Below are positions 1 to 5,114 of a DNA stretch of 26,659 nt, piece after piece (the stretch's first letter is position 1; every line of letters begins with the position of its first letter). Location: positions 1-26,659 of the IMG/VR virus record IMGVR_UViG_3300042451_001133; one strand, given 5' to 3'. Position numbers and translations under genes: made by a program. Under the pieces are notes generated by a model, which had not been told where the DNA came from, ran no database searches, and saw only the letters and a list, made by a program, of their open reading frames with translations. The DNA comes from a virus.

Positions 1-1039
1 TCCTACGACCTTTGATTAGCTCGCGCATGGCGTCGTTGATCCCCCGTTCGCAGATCTCGAAGCGCTCGGTCTTGTTCTTGGCCGGGACGATATGGGCGCA
101 GGTGTCGCAGGGGAGCGGATCTCCGTTCTTGTCCATGCTGATCTCATGGGCGCAGGTGGTCGGCCTGAATGTCCGGAGATGCTGCCAGAGGTCGTCGCTG
201 ATCTCGACGGGTGCCGGGATGGCCTCGGCGTACTGGCCGACGACGCGGAGGTAGCGCTTGCTCACCGGCTTGCCCTCTTCGTACTCGACTCCCTCGCTGA
301 TGTCGCTCCACTTGGCCCGCGCCACTTCGTTGTTGCGGAGCGCCAGCCTGGACATGAAGACGTAGACGATCCAAAGAGGGGAACGGGCTTTCAGCAGCTC
401 GTTGCCTTTGTTTTCTAGGGCCATCACTTCCTCCCTGGTGAAGGGGATGAATCCCGCTTCCCGATCGCCCTTGAAGTCTCGCTTGGCCCGGAAGCCGTCG
501 AGATTCGGAAGGATGAGGCCCTTGTAGAGTGACATGACCTTGGGGCTCACGATGCACCGTGCCTGGGTAAGGCTGGCATGGATACTATGGTCGGGTCGTC
601 CTTTCGCCCTCTCCTTCCCGATATAGCTGTCGAGGGTCTCCTCGGTGAGGATCGAGGAGGAGAGCACCCGAGGCTCATCCTTGCCAGTGACGACTCGCAG
701 GAGGGTCTCCATGGCGGAGATGTAGTTGTTCCTGGTGGCTGGTGCGATGTCCCGCTCGGCTGCCATGTAGCGGTCCAGGATCTCGCCTACGGTGGCGAGG
801 CCGGTAGTCGAGGCAGTCACGGGTTTCTTGGGCTCTTTCTTCCAGTCGTTCTTCTCCAGCTTGTCGAGCTCCACCTTGGCCTGCTTGACGGCCTGATCCT
901 TCAAGGTGGTCCCGAGGGTCTTCCAGATTGCCCGGCCATCCCGGCGGAGGCGGAGATAGAGATTGTCCCCACGCCGCCAAAGCGTGTAGCTTTTGCCCCG
1001 GTGAATAACGACGATCTCGGATCTTTCTGCGGTGCTCAT
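1..1039 (-). CDS. int: Tyrosine recombinase (phage integrase), 3' end cut off by window edge
   Basis: The minus-strand frame stays open from ATG at 1039 to the window edge, giving 346 residues. The motif ALRNNE (residues 233-238) followed by VARAKWSDI matches the Arg-I box of tyrosine recombinases, so R235 is the likely first catalytic arginine. Residues about 80-180 look like the SAM-like core-binding domain. The frame ends just before the expected HxxR box, so the second Arg, the His/Trp and the nucleophilic Tyr are off the window. An unusual Cys/His cluster (C296, H298, C311, C314, H316) interrupts the catalytic domain. The gene lies beside the attP-like region, as expected for a phage that integrates into a tRNA gene. 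It would catalyse integration and, with an excisionase, excision. The family call is secure; the C-terminus is unseen. Confidence 0.93.
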   Translation of the reverse strand, partial: MSTAERSEIVVIHRGKSYTLWRRGDNLYLRLRRDGRAIWKTLGTTLKDQAVKQAKVELDKLEKNDWKKEPKKPVTASTTGLATVGEILDRYMAAERDIAPATRNNYISAMETLLRVVTGKDEPRVLSSSILTEETLDSYIGKERAKGRPDHSIHASLTQARCIVSPKVMSLYKGLILPNLDGFRAKRDFKGDREAGFIPFTREEVMALENKGNELLKARSPLWIVYVFMSRLALRNNEVARAKWSDISEGVEYEEGKPVSKRYLRVVGQYAEAIPAPVEISDDLWQHLRTFRPTTCAHEISMDKNGDPLPCDTCAHIVPAKNKTERFEICERGINDAMRELIKGRR

Positions 1040-1052
1040 GGTAATGGTTCCT

Positions 1053-1278
1053 TGCTACGCCCCAGCCTGCTACACGTTCTGCTACACGTCAAGCAGGTTA
1101 AGAATGGTGGTCTCTGGTGGTTTCCAGTGGGAACGGTTTGTAGCATCGGACAGAGAGAAATGAGGGAATTGTCAACCTTCACAGAGTAACGCCGCTTTAG
1201 CTCAGTCGGTAGAGCATCTCATTCGTAATCATCTTTCTCTCTCTTTCGGCGGTCGTTTGCTACGCGTTTTGCTACACC
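1053..1278. other. Candidate phage attachment site attP: tRNA core with flanking arm-type repeats
   Basis: The 265 bp between the integrase start and the next gene contain a tRNA 5' half (1191-1229) flanked by repeats of the form TGCTACRC. Left copies are TGCTACGCC (1053-1061), TGCTACACG (1068-1076) and TGCTACACG (1080-1088). Right copies are TGCTACGCG (1258-1266) and TGCTACACC (1270-1278). An inverted relative, TTTGTAGCA, is at 1137-1145. The close pairs on both sides have the same 12-bp period. Paired direct repeats on both sides of a core, beside an integrase gene, are what lambda-type attP sites look like. That integrase binds these repeats is inference. Confidence 0.7.
1191..1229 (+). 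tRNA. 5' half of tRNA-Thr(CGT), the probable integration core
   Basis: Positions 1-39 of a tRNA can be read without gaps: acceptor strand GCCGCTT, TA, D-stem GCTC/GAGC around an 8-nt D-loop, A26, anticodon 5' stem TCTCA and loop TTCGTAA with U33 and anticodon CGT at 1224-1226 (Thr). T39 still pairs with A31, but the next base, C1230, cannot pair with C30 and the tRNA pattern stops. No variable loop, T-arm or acceptor 3' strand follows. It is therefore not a functional tRNA by itself. It is best explained as phage identity with a host tRNA-Thr gene up to the anticodon arm. Confidence 0.85.
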
Positions 1279-1304
1279 TTTTGGAGGCTGGCGGGGTTGG
1301 TAGT

Positions 1305-1499
1305 TTATTCCCTGGGTGGGTGTTTCTCGGGAGGTGTGGCGCCGGGTTTCTGGGGCCCGGCGATGGTGGTGATGTCCTTGCTGGCTCGCTGCATCCTGGT
1401 CAGTGCTCGGATGACCATGACGACGAATCCCGGCGGGTGCTTGGCGAGCAGGTCGCGGATGACCTGCTGCGCGGTGGCCTTGGCGTCCTGGTGGCTCAT
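1305..1499 (-). CDS. Hypothetical protein, 64 aa
   Basis: The ATG at 1499 overlaps the TGA of the upstream gene in an ATGA junction, which decides the start over longer options. The protein begins MSHQDAKATAQQVIRDLLA and ends in a proline-rich stretch (about residues 50-64, PQKPGATPPEKHPP). The N-terminal half could form an amphipathic helix. It is the last gene of a leftward pair with the 169-aa gene, and its 3' end runs to the edge of the attP region. I recognise no family. Expression by translational coupling to its neighbour is likely. Confidence 0.6.
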   Translation of the reverse strand: MSHQDAKATAQQVIRDLLAKHPPGFVVMVIRALTRMQRASKDITTIAGPQKPGATPPEKHPPRE

Positions 1500-2005
1500 G
1501 CTTCGGCCTCCTCTTCTGCATACCACCATCCGAGAGCATCCGCGGCCTGCTCGATCTTGCGAAGTGTGGCATATCCCTGGTGATCGTGGAATGTTTTGCC
1601 ACGCTTCAGGGTGGCGACTGCTTCGTCGTGGCGGAGGTAGTAGTGAGCATGGAAGTCATTCACCGCAGCAAACAAGGCATCAAACTCCTCGCGGGCAGTT
1701 GGGTTAAACAGAAATTCCTGATTGGTCTCGTTGTGCCAAACCTCGGCGATGGTCTGCGCTCCGTCTTCAAACATATCCATGCCTGGCTTTACCCACTTGT
1801 TCCACCAATCGCTCCCGACCTCATGGCCGGTACTCTCTTCCCTCGTAGCTTCCTCGAACTCCGAGCGGGTGAACTTCTGGAAGCTAAACCCGGCGGGTGC
1901 CTGGTCGCGGAGTGATTGAAGGAACTCGGCTTGATTTGAGAACGTGAATACTTGGACTTCTGAGGTGTGCGGAACTTGAACGTAAATGATTGCGTCTGTT
2001 TTCAT
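1496..2005 (-). CDS. Hypothetical protein, 169 aa
   Basis: The start is ATG at 2005 (MKTDAIIYVQVPH). It is preceded by a leader rich in A and C (minus strand) with no Shine-Dalgarno site. The first 30 residues look like a beta-rich segment (IIYVQV, VQVFTF), and the rest is helical, acidic and rich in aromatic residues (SDWWNKWVKPGMDMFEDG, ending WWYAEEEAEA). No signal peptide or membrane segment is visible. It is translationally coupled to the 64-aa gene downstream. No family is recognised. Its place between the integrase and the repressor suggests an accessory or lysogeny-associated gene. Confidence 0.7.
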   Translation of the reverse strand: MKTDAIIYVQVPHTSEVQVFTFSNQAEFLQSLRDQAPAGFSFQKFTRSEFEEATREESTGHEVGSDWWNKWVKPGMDMFEDGAQTIAEVWHNETNQEFLFNPTAREEFDALFAAVNDFHAHYYLRHDEAVATLKRGKTFHDHQGYATLRKIEQAADALGWWYAEEEAEA

Positions 2006-2052
2006 GGGTGTGGGTGGGTTGTGGTTAGTGTGGTGCGTTGTGGGTGGGCTGT

Positions 2053-2226
2053 CTAGTTTCTGAAGGGGTTGGGGAGTTGGAGGTTCGAGGGGCTGGACCA
2101 GTGCCAGCGCCCTTCAAACTTGGCGATCCATGCCCGGCAGGTGGTTTGCTTTGGTTCCTGCTTGGTGGCCGCGAGGCGGCGCAGGTAGTCACGACGCGCT
2201 AGGTCTTTGACTTTGCGGAGGTTCAT
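2053..2226 (-). CDS. Small basic hypothetical protein, 57 aa
   Basis: This short ORF runs from ATG at 2226 to TAG at 2053-2055. Its start overlaps the stop of the upstream 86-aa gene in an ATGA junction, which is the main evidence that it is real. The N-terminal half is strongly basic (MNLRKVKDLARRDYLRRLAA) and is followed by a Trp-rich part (CRAWIAKFEGRWHWSSP). It may bind nucleic acid, but nothing shows this directly. It is the last gene of a three-gene coupled set starting at 2785. Confidence 0.6.
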   Translation of the reverse strand: MNLRKVKDLARRDYLRRLAATKQEPKQTTCRAWIAKFEGRWHWSSPSNLQLPNPFRN

Positions 2227-2483
2227 GGCTGGGCCTCCACCTTATACACACTCCACCCTCGCGGCAGTTTTCCATACAGGTATGGGTGAACTTTTAGCCC
2301 CTGAAGCGCCGCGGCATTCTCGGCGTCTTTCTTGCGGCGATAGTTACCGACCATGGTGATTTTTGACCCATTAAAGGGGCTTACATACGTTTCTCCTGGT
2401 TCAGCAAATCCAAATCGGAAACGACTAAACCCCTTGGTTATGTCTCGCTCCTCGAATTTAGGAAGTTCTTGTAGTGAGTTCAT
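2223..2483 (-). CDS. Hypothetical protein, 86 aa
   Basis: The ATG at 2483 sits in an ATGA overlap with the upstream gene, and the stop overlaps the downstream 57-aa gene in the same way. Sequence features are a charged N-terminus (MNSLQELPKFEERDITKG) and a mixed beta-like middle with NGSKITMVGNYRRKKDAENAAAL. The YRRKKDAENAAALQGLKV segment resembles the small domains that help phage accessory proteins handle nucleic acid, but I cannot assign a family. The strict coupling on both sides supports expression as one unit. Confidence 0.65.
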   Translation of the reverse strand: MNSLQELPKFEERDITKGFSRFRFGFAEPGETYVSPFNGSKITMVGNYRRKKDAENAAALQGLKVHPYLYGKLPRGWSVYKVEAQP

Positions 2484-2785
2484 CCCTGCACCTCCTCGCC
2501 GGTTGCCTTGGCGATTGCTTCCCTAGCTTGTTCCCGTGCTAGGAAACGGAGTGTTTCACTATGAGGGGAACTTTCTGCCCGCTCCAATTCGATCAAAGCG
2601 GCCAAGAGTTCCGGCGCAGCCGCGATGAGTCGGGCATTGGCTCGTGCTTCTAGTGGCCATGCGCGTTGATTTCCCATTATGGCAATTATGCATGGAGCTT
2701 CGTCGGCCATTACTCCCAGTTCTCCCTTGCGGCCTATGTTTCCCATTACGCTCCAAGGGCCTGCGGTGTGCTGTGTTGTTGTCAT
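2480..2785 (-). CDS. Phage/prophage protein with HTAGPW and ANARLIAAAPELL motifs, 101 aa
   Basis: The protein starts MTTTQHTAGPWSVMG and contains ANARLIAAAPELLAALIELE at about residues 59-78. This pairing of an N-terminal HTxGPW motif with a helical ARLIAAAPEL(L) motif is found in a very common family of small proteins in phages and prophages, whose function is not known to me. The start is ATG at 2785 after an AC-rich leader (minus strand) without a Shine-Dalgarno site. It is the first gene of an ATGA-coupled set (101, 86 and 57 aa). A hairpin at 2843-2867 separates it from the gene upstream. Confidence 0.8.
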   Translation of the reverse strand: MTTTQHTAGPWSVMGNIGRKGELGVMADEAPCIIAIMGNQRAWPLEARANARLIAAAPELLAALIELERAESSPHSETLRFLAREQAREAIAKATGEEVQG

Positions 2786-2804
2786 GGTGTGCTGTGCCGG
2801 TTTG

Positions 2805-2820
2805 CGGTTGGCTCTTCCGT
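2805..2820 (-). promoter_or_regulatory. 16-nt conserved leader element, copy 1
   Basis: On the minus strand this reads ACGGAAGAGCCAACCG and lies about 20-35 nt upstream of the ATG at 2785. An identical 16-mer lies at 3268-3283, about 22-37 nt upstream of the ATG at 3246. The same position relative to two different genes suggests a shared promoter, operator or 5' UTR element. Which of these it is cannot be decided from sequence. Confidence 0.45.
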
Positions 2821-2842
2821 TTTGGTGTTGGTGTTGGTGGGT

Positions 2843-2867
2843 GGCTGCCGGGATCGGACCGGCAGCC
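2843..2867 (-). terminator. Stem-loop between two leftward genes
   Basis: GGCTGCCGG and CCGGCAGCC form a perfect 9-bp GC-rich stem around a 7-nt loop. It lies just after the stop of the 120-aa gene (2884) and before the leader of the 101-aa gene. No U-tract follows in either direction, so it is a weak intrinsic-terminator candidate. It could also stabilise the upstream 3' end or attenuate read-through. Confidence 0.5.
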
Positions 2868-2883
2868 GGTGAGGGGTCGCAGG

Positions 2884-3246
2884 TTAGTCGCAGATGCTCC
2901 GGTAATTATCTTCCCAGTCGTCCATGGTCATCGTCTCAGGGTCAAAAGGCATCGAGGCCGGAACGGGAGGCGTTACAGCTACGGGCTCTGGCTCGAGCAT
3001 TTGCAGAAACTCGGCACGAGTGACGGCTTGTGAGGTTGCTTCGAAGTTAGCGCCAGTCAATTCCCTATACCCCTGGTATGTTGCGCGCATTTCCCCAGTC
3101 ACTTTGCAGTGGCGGTGCCTGGTAGGCTCTCCGACGAGGAAGGCCCCGTTTTTGTGGTAGGCTGGCGGGAGACATCCGAGCATTTCCCAGAATGTATCTT
3201 CTGTGCAGGGTTCCCAGTTGGCTGCGGTGGTGTTTGCGGTTTGCAT
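2884..3246 (-). CDS. Hypothetical protein, 120 aa (possibly DUF1419-like)
   Basis: The ATG at 3246 (MQTANTTAANWEPCTEDTFW) is chosen over an in-frame GTG at 3309, because the region between holds an operator-like motif and the conserved 16-nt leader element. The middle reads FWEMLGCLPPAYHKNGAFLVGEP and later GYRELTGANFE. The pattern of a W/M-rich start, LPPA and FLVGEP is reminiscent of DUF1419-type phage and plasmid proteins, but I could not verify this. The C-terminus is Pro- and Asp-rich (MPFDPETMTMDDWEDNYR). Function is unknown. Confidence 0.65.
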   Translation of the reverse strand: MQTANTTAANWEPCTEDTFWEMLGCLPPAYHKNGAFLVGEPTRHRHCKVTGEMRATYQGYRELTGANFEATSQAVTRAEFLQMLEPEPVAVTPPVPASMPFDPETMTMDDWEDNYRSICD

Positions 3247-3267
3247 TTCATCATTTGCCCGTTTGGT

Positions 3268-3283
3268 CGGTTGGCTCTTCCGT
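3268..3283 (-). promoter_or_regulatory. 16-nt conserved leader element, copy 2
   Basis: This is identical to the element at 2805-2820 (minus-strand ACGGAAGAGCCAACCG). It sits in the same relation to the downstream ATG (3246), just beyond the operator-like GTTCCCACTGGAA motif at 3302-3314. Confidence 0.45.
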
Positions 3284-3293
3284 GGTGATACTC

Positions 3294-3315
3294 TCTCACT
3301 GGTTCCCACTGGAAC
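3294..3315. promoter_or_regulatory. Operator-like CTCACTGG/CCACTGGAAC element
   Basis: The stretch contains CTCACTGG followed by TTCCCACTGGAAC. The 13-mer GTTCCCACTGGAA (3302-3314) recurs exactly, inverted, at 1122-1134 in the attP region. TTCCCACTGGAAC recurs at 5779-5791, and CTCACTGG recurs in the inverted repeat at 18076-18099. Three of the four sites are intergenic. A regulator binding site is a reasonable inference; the protein is unknown. Confidence 0.4.
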
Positions 3316-3365
3316 GCAAGTAAAATCTTTAGAAATCTTTTATGGCCTGCGAAACGGCTTGGAAT

Positions 3366-3641
3366 CTAGCTCGGCGGGCGGTTGCGGTCGTCTTTCTCTG
3401 CTGCTCTCCGTGCTTTCTGGAGTGTGTTCGAGGGGATCTTCCCGGTGCCTGTCACTCGGGGGAACGTGGTGCCATTCAGGACTGAGGCCGTGACGGCGGC
3501 GCTGATATACCCGCCCCGGCTCAGTCCGCTCTCGGCGGCAAGGTAATCCATGGCGGCGAGGACCTCGACGCAGAGCGTAGAGGAGATAGAAGCCTTTCCC
3601 TTCCCAGGGCCGTTCCCGGTGCGTTCGTTCTTCTTGGTCAT
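3366..3641 (-). CDS. Putative ribbon-helix-helix DNA-binding protein, 91 aa
   Basis: The start is ATG at 3641, overlapping the TAA of the upstream lipoprotein gene by one base. After a basic, Gly-rich N-terminus (MTKKNERTGNGPGKGKA) comes a strand-helix-helix pattern, ASISSTLCVEVLAAMDYLAA then SGLSRGGYISAAVTASVL (about residues 17-54). This fits the RHH fold, in which the strand contacts operator DNA. The C-terminus is basic. It is the last gene of the leftward lysogeny-side operon. It could be a secondary repressor or antitoxin-like regulator; no toxin gene is seen beside it. Confidence 0.6.
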   Translation of the reverse strand: MTKKNERTGNGPGKGKASISSTLCVEVLAAMDYLAAESGLSRGGYISAAVTASVLNGTTFPRVTGTGKIPSNTLQKARRAAEKDDRNRPPS

Positions 3642-3955
3642 TAGTAGGTGAAGTTGGAATTTGTGGCGTTGGTGAGTTCCTTCTGAATCAATGCCGCCGC
3701 CTTGATGGCAATGTCGCGCTCTAAGATCGGCCGCCATAGGCTGAGGGTCCCACCATTGGCCGGGATGCGGTCCAGCTCCCACGCTTCGCCCGTGGTCGTA
3801 TCAATCCGGATGGTGTTCCTTGATCCGTTTTCTGGGTCGGTTCCTTCGTGGAGGGCGTACCTTGGCGATTGCGAACAGGACGCGCACAGAAGACAAAGGA
3901 ACAACAGGAGCTGGCGTATCACAAAGGCCCTTGCTTTCTTTGGCTGGTTTCTCAT
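3641..3955 (-). CDS. Predicted lipoprotein, 104 aa
   Basis: The ATG at 3955 is preferred over an upstream TTG because it gives a clean signal peptide: basic MRNQPKKARAFVIR, hydrophobic QLLLFLCLLCA, then ASC at residues 25-27, a near-canonical lipobox with C27 as the lipidated residue. The mature part (about 77 aa) contains TGEAWELDRIP, which resembles small phage lipoproteins with a single beta-sheet domain. It is expressed from the repressor operon, so it may act in the lysogen, for example in superinfection exclusion. That role is inferred from position only. Confidence 0.7.
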   Translation of the reverse strand: MRNQPKKARAFVIRQLLLFLCLLCASCSQSPRYALHEGTDPENGSRNTIRIDTTTGEAWELDRIPANGGTLSLWRPILERDIAIKAAALIQKELTNATNSNFTY

Positions 3956-3973
3956 AGAGGTATGGTGCAATCT

Positions 3974-4288
3974 CTACGATGTTGTGCGGCGGCGCGTTTG
4001 GTTTAATCCGGCGACGGGTCCGGGGTTATTCTTCTTGGCATGAAAACCAATCCTGGGCGTGTTCGCCGGGGGCTCTTCGGCCACTTTAGCTGTTTCTGTT
4101 TGTGCAGGAGGATAGACGCGGCTTAGGAGGTTGGTCCGGTCTAGCTGCTCTATCGTGTCGAGAAACTCAGAGATGGCCGTGACGGCCAAGTCCGCCTTGG
4201 TGATCCCTCGATCATCACAGAACTTATCAAGCCTGGCTTTTAATGCCTTTGGCAGTCTGAAGTTGAATGTGCTTTCCCGCTTCTTCAT
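3974..4288 (-). CDS. Ribbon-helix-helix repressor candidate, 104 aa
   Basis: The start is ATG at 4288 (MKKRESTFNFRLPKALKARL). Longer upstream frames would cross the control region and are rejected. Residues 6-45 give an RHH domain: strand STFNFRLP, helix KALKARLDKFCDDRG, turn, then helix ITKADLAVTAISEFLD. A Pro-rich tail of about 50 residues ends basic (NQTRRRTTS). It is divergent from a second RHH gene (4381) with clear similarity in the domain (LKARL...FLD in both). TGTGCCACA lies 9 bp upstream of its start. This arrangement suggests a lysogeny repressor acting on the 4289-4380 region. Confidence 0.75.
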   Translation of the reverse strand: MKKRESTFNFRLPKALKARLDKFCDDRGITKADLAVTAISEFLDTIEQLDRTNLLSRVYPPAQTETAKVAEEPPANTPRIGFHAKKNNPGPVAGLNQTRRRTTS

Positions 4289-4380
4289 GCACCCAATGTG
4301 CCACAATGGATTTCTGTCGCCATAAGAATTTTGCTTATTTGTGTTTGACTTGTGCCACAGATCATATACAACTCGTGTCC
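4289..4380. promoter_or_regulatory. Divergent control region with TGTGCCACA operators
   Basis: This 92-bp AT-rich gap separates the divergent RHH genes. TGTGCCACA occurs at 4297-4305 and 4351-4359, 54 bp apart (about five helical turns). A third copy, inverted as TGTGGCACA, lies inside the rightward gene at 4522-4530. A rightward promoter is suggested by TTGACT (4346-4351) and TATACA near 4366, but the spacing is shorter than ideal; TGTTTG (4343-4348) would give 17 bp. The second operator overlaps this promoter candidate, as expected for repression. Confidence 0.65.
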
Positions 4381-4569
4381 ATGCCCGATCAACTCGACGC
4401 AACCATGACGATGAGAATCCCCGTTGAACTCAAGGCGCGACTCCGCGCGGAAGCCGATAAACACTGGCTGAAACCTTCCGATGTCGCCCGCATCGCCATC
4501 CGTGATTTCTTGGATGCAAAGTGTGGCACAACCGAATTGCAAGCGAATCACGAGGAGGAATCAAAATGA
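4381..4569 (+). CDS. Ribbon-helix-helix protein, 62 aa (Arc/Mnt or Cro-like role)
   Basis: The start is ATG at 4381 (MPDQLDATMTMRIPVELKARL); further in-frame ATGs lie a few codons downstream. The RHH pattern is strand TMTMRIP, helix VELKARLRAEADKHW, then LKPSDVARIAIRDFLD. It aligns with the divergent 104-aa protein: R[LI]P, LKARL, a polar turn and AI.[ED]FLD are shared, so the two are probably paralogues. Its own coding sequence carries a copy of the putative operator (4522-4530). As the first gene of the rightward early operon it could act as an antirepressor or a Cro-like regulator. Confidence 0.75.
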   Translation: MPDQLDATMTMRIPVELKARLRAEADKHWLKPSDVARIAIRDFLDAKCGTTELQANHEEESK

Positions 4570-4700
4570 GCGCCCATTCATTTATTCTGGAGCTTTTGGG
4601 GATTGGTTTCCTGCTTTCCCTGGCGATCTTCTCCGGGCCGATCTCTGCCGCCGCCTCTTCTTTTTTTTATGGGAATTCCAACAGGAGGGTCAGGAAATGA
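4566..4700 (+). CDS. Small membrane peptide, 44 aa
   Basis: This short ORF is linked to both neighbours by ATGA overlaps (4566-4569 and 4697-4700), which is the main support for it. MSAHSFILELL leads into GIGFLLSLAIFSGPISAAA, one hydrophobic segment at about residues 11-31, followed by a short basic tail (NSNRRVRK). It could be a single-pass membrane peptide or a short secreted peptide. An 8-T run at 4661-4668 lies in its coding sequence. No family is recognised. Confidence 0.55.
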   Translation: MSAHSFILELLGIGFLLSLAIFSGPISAAASSFFYGNSNRRVRK

Positions 4701-4918
4701 TACCAGCCGGAGAGCTAACTCGGCTGGAAGTCTGGCCGTCGAGGAAGACAAGGGTGATCCTCGAAAAGCTGAAACCTGCATGGCTCCTCGCCATGCATCC
4801 GGGCGTTTCTTTTTTTTATAGGGTAGAAGTCAATAATGTGACGCAGGCATTCACAGAAGATCCCATCAAGGCGCGAAACGTCTTCCGGGATGAGTGCCGA
4901 TTCGCTTGCAAGGCATGA
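4697..4918 (+). CDS. Hypothetical protein, 73 aa
   Basis: The ATG at 4697 is chosen because it overlaps the upstream stop (ATGA) and the frame ends in another ATGA with the next gene. The protein reads MIPAGELTRLEVWPSRKTRV and later VEVNNVTQAFTEDPIKARNVF, with mixed beta and helical character. It contains a second T8 run (4810-4817) in a context, TTTC-T8-ATAGGG, almost the same as in the preceding gene. Function is unknown. Confidence 0.6.
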   Translation: MIPAGELTRLEVWPSRKTRVILEKLKPAWLLAMHPGVSFFYRVEVNNVTQAFTEDPIKARNVFRDECRFACKA

Positions 4919-5112
4919 GCGCCACACCCTCCACCCCGGCCCGCTGGCTGACTTCGAGGGAGGTCTGTGACCGTCTCGGGATCCACTTGAACACGCTCGC
5001 CCGTTACGTCGCTGCTGGCGAGTTCGGCAAGGTCTTGTTCCTATCCCGAAAGGATCGCCGCATCTCTGAAACTGCCCTGGATGCGTTCATCGCTCGCCGA
5101 CTTGTAGGTTGA
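4915..5112 (+). CDS. Excisionase/MerR-type helix-turn-helix protein, 65 aa
   Basis: The ATG at 4915 overlaps the upstream stop. The core reads WLTSREVCDRLGIHLNTLAR, then YVAAGEFGKVLFLSRKDRR and ISETALDAFIARR, which matches the layout of excisionase-family or DNA-binding HTH_17 proteins: a helix-turn-helix, a beta wing that recognises DNA, and a closing helix. Proteins of this size next to a phage immunity region often act as Xis, directing the integrase toward excision. The integrase is on the other side of the immunity region, so a transcription-factor role is also possible. Confidence 0.78.
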   Translation: MSATPSTPARWLTSREVCDRLGIHLNTLARYVAAGEFGKVLFLSRKDRRISETALDAFIARRLVG

Positions 5113-5114
5113 CC

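Noticed and set aside
144-557. Minus-strand 137-aa frame in the integrase region
   Set aside because: Arg/Gln-rich shadow of the integrase, which is readable in another minus-strand frame across the entire 1-1039 region.
2644-3033. Overlapping plus-strand frames of 68-129 aa
   Set aside because: They cover the leaders and starts of leftward genes, with Cys/Trp-rich nonsense composition.
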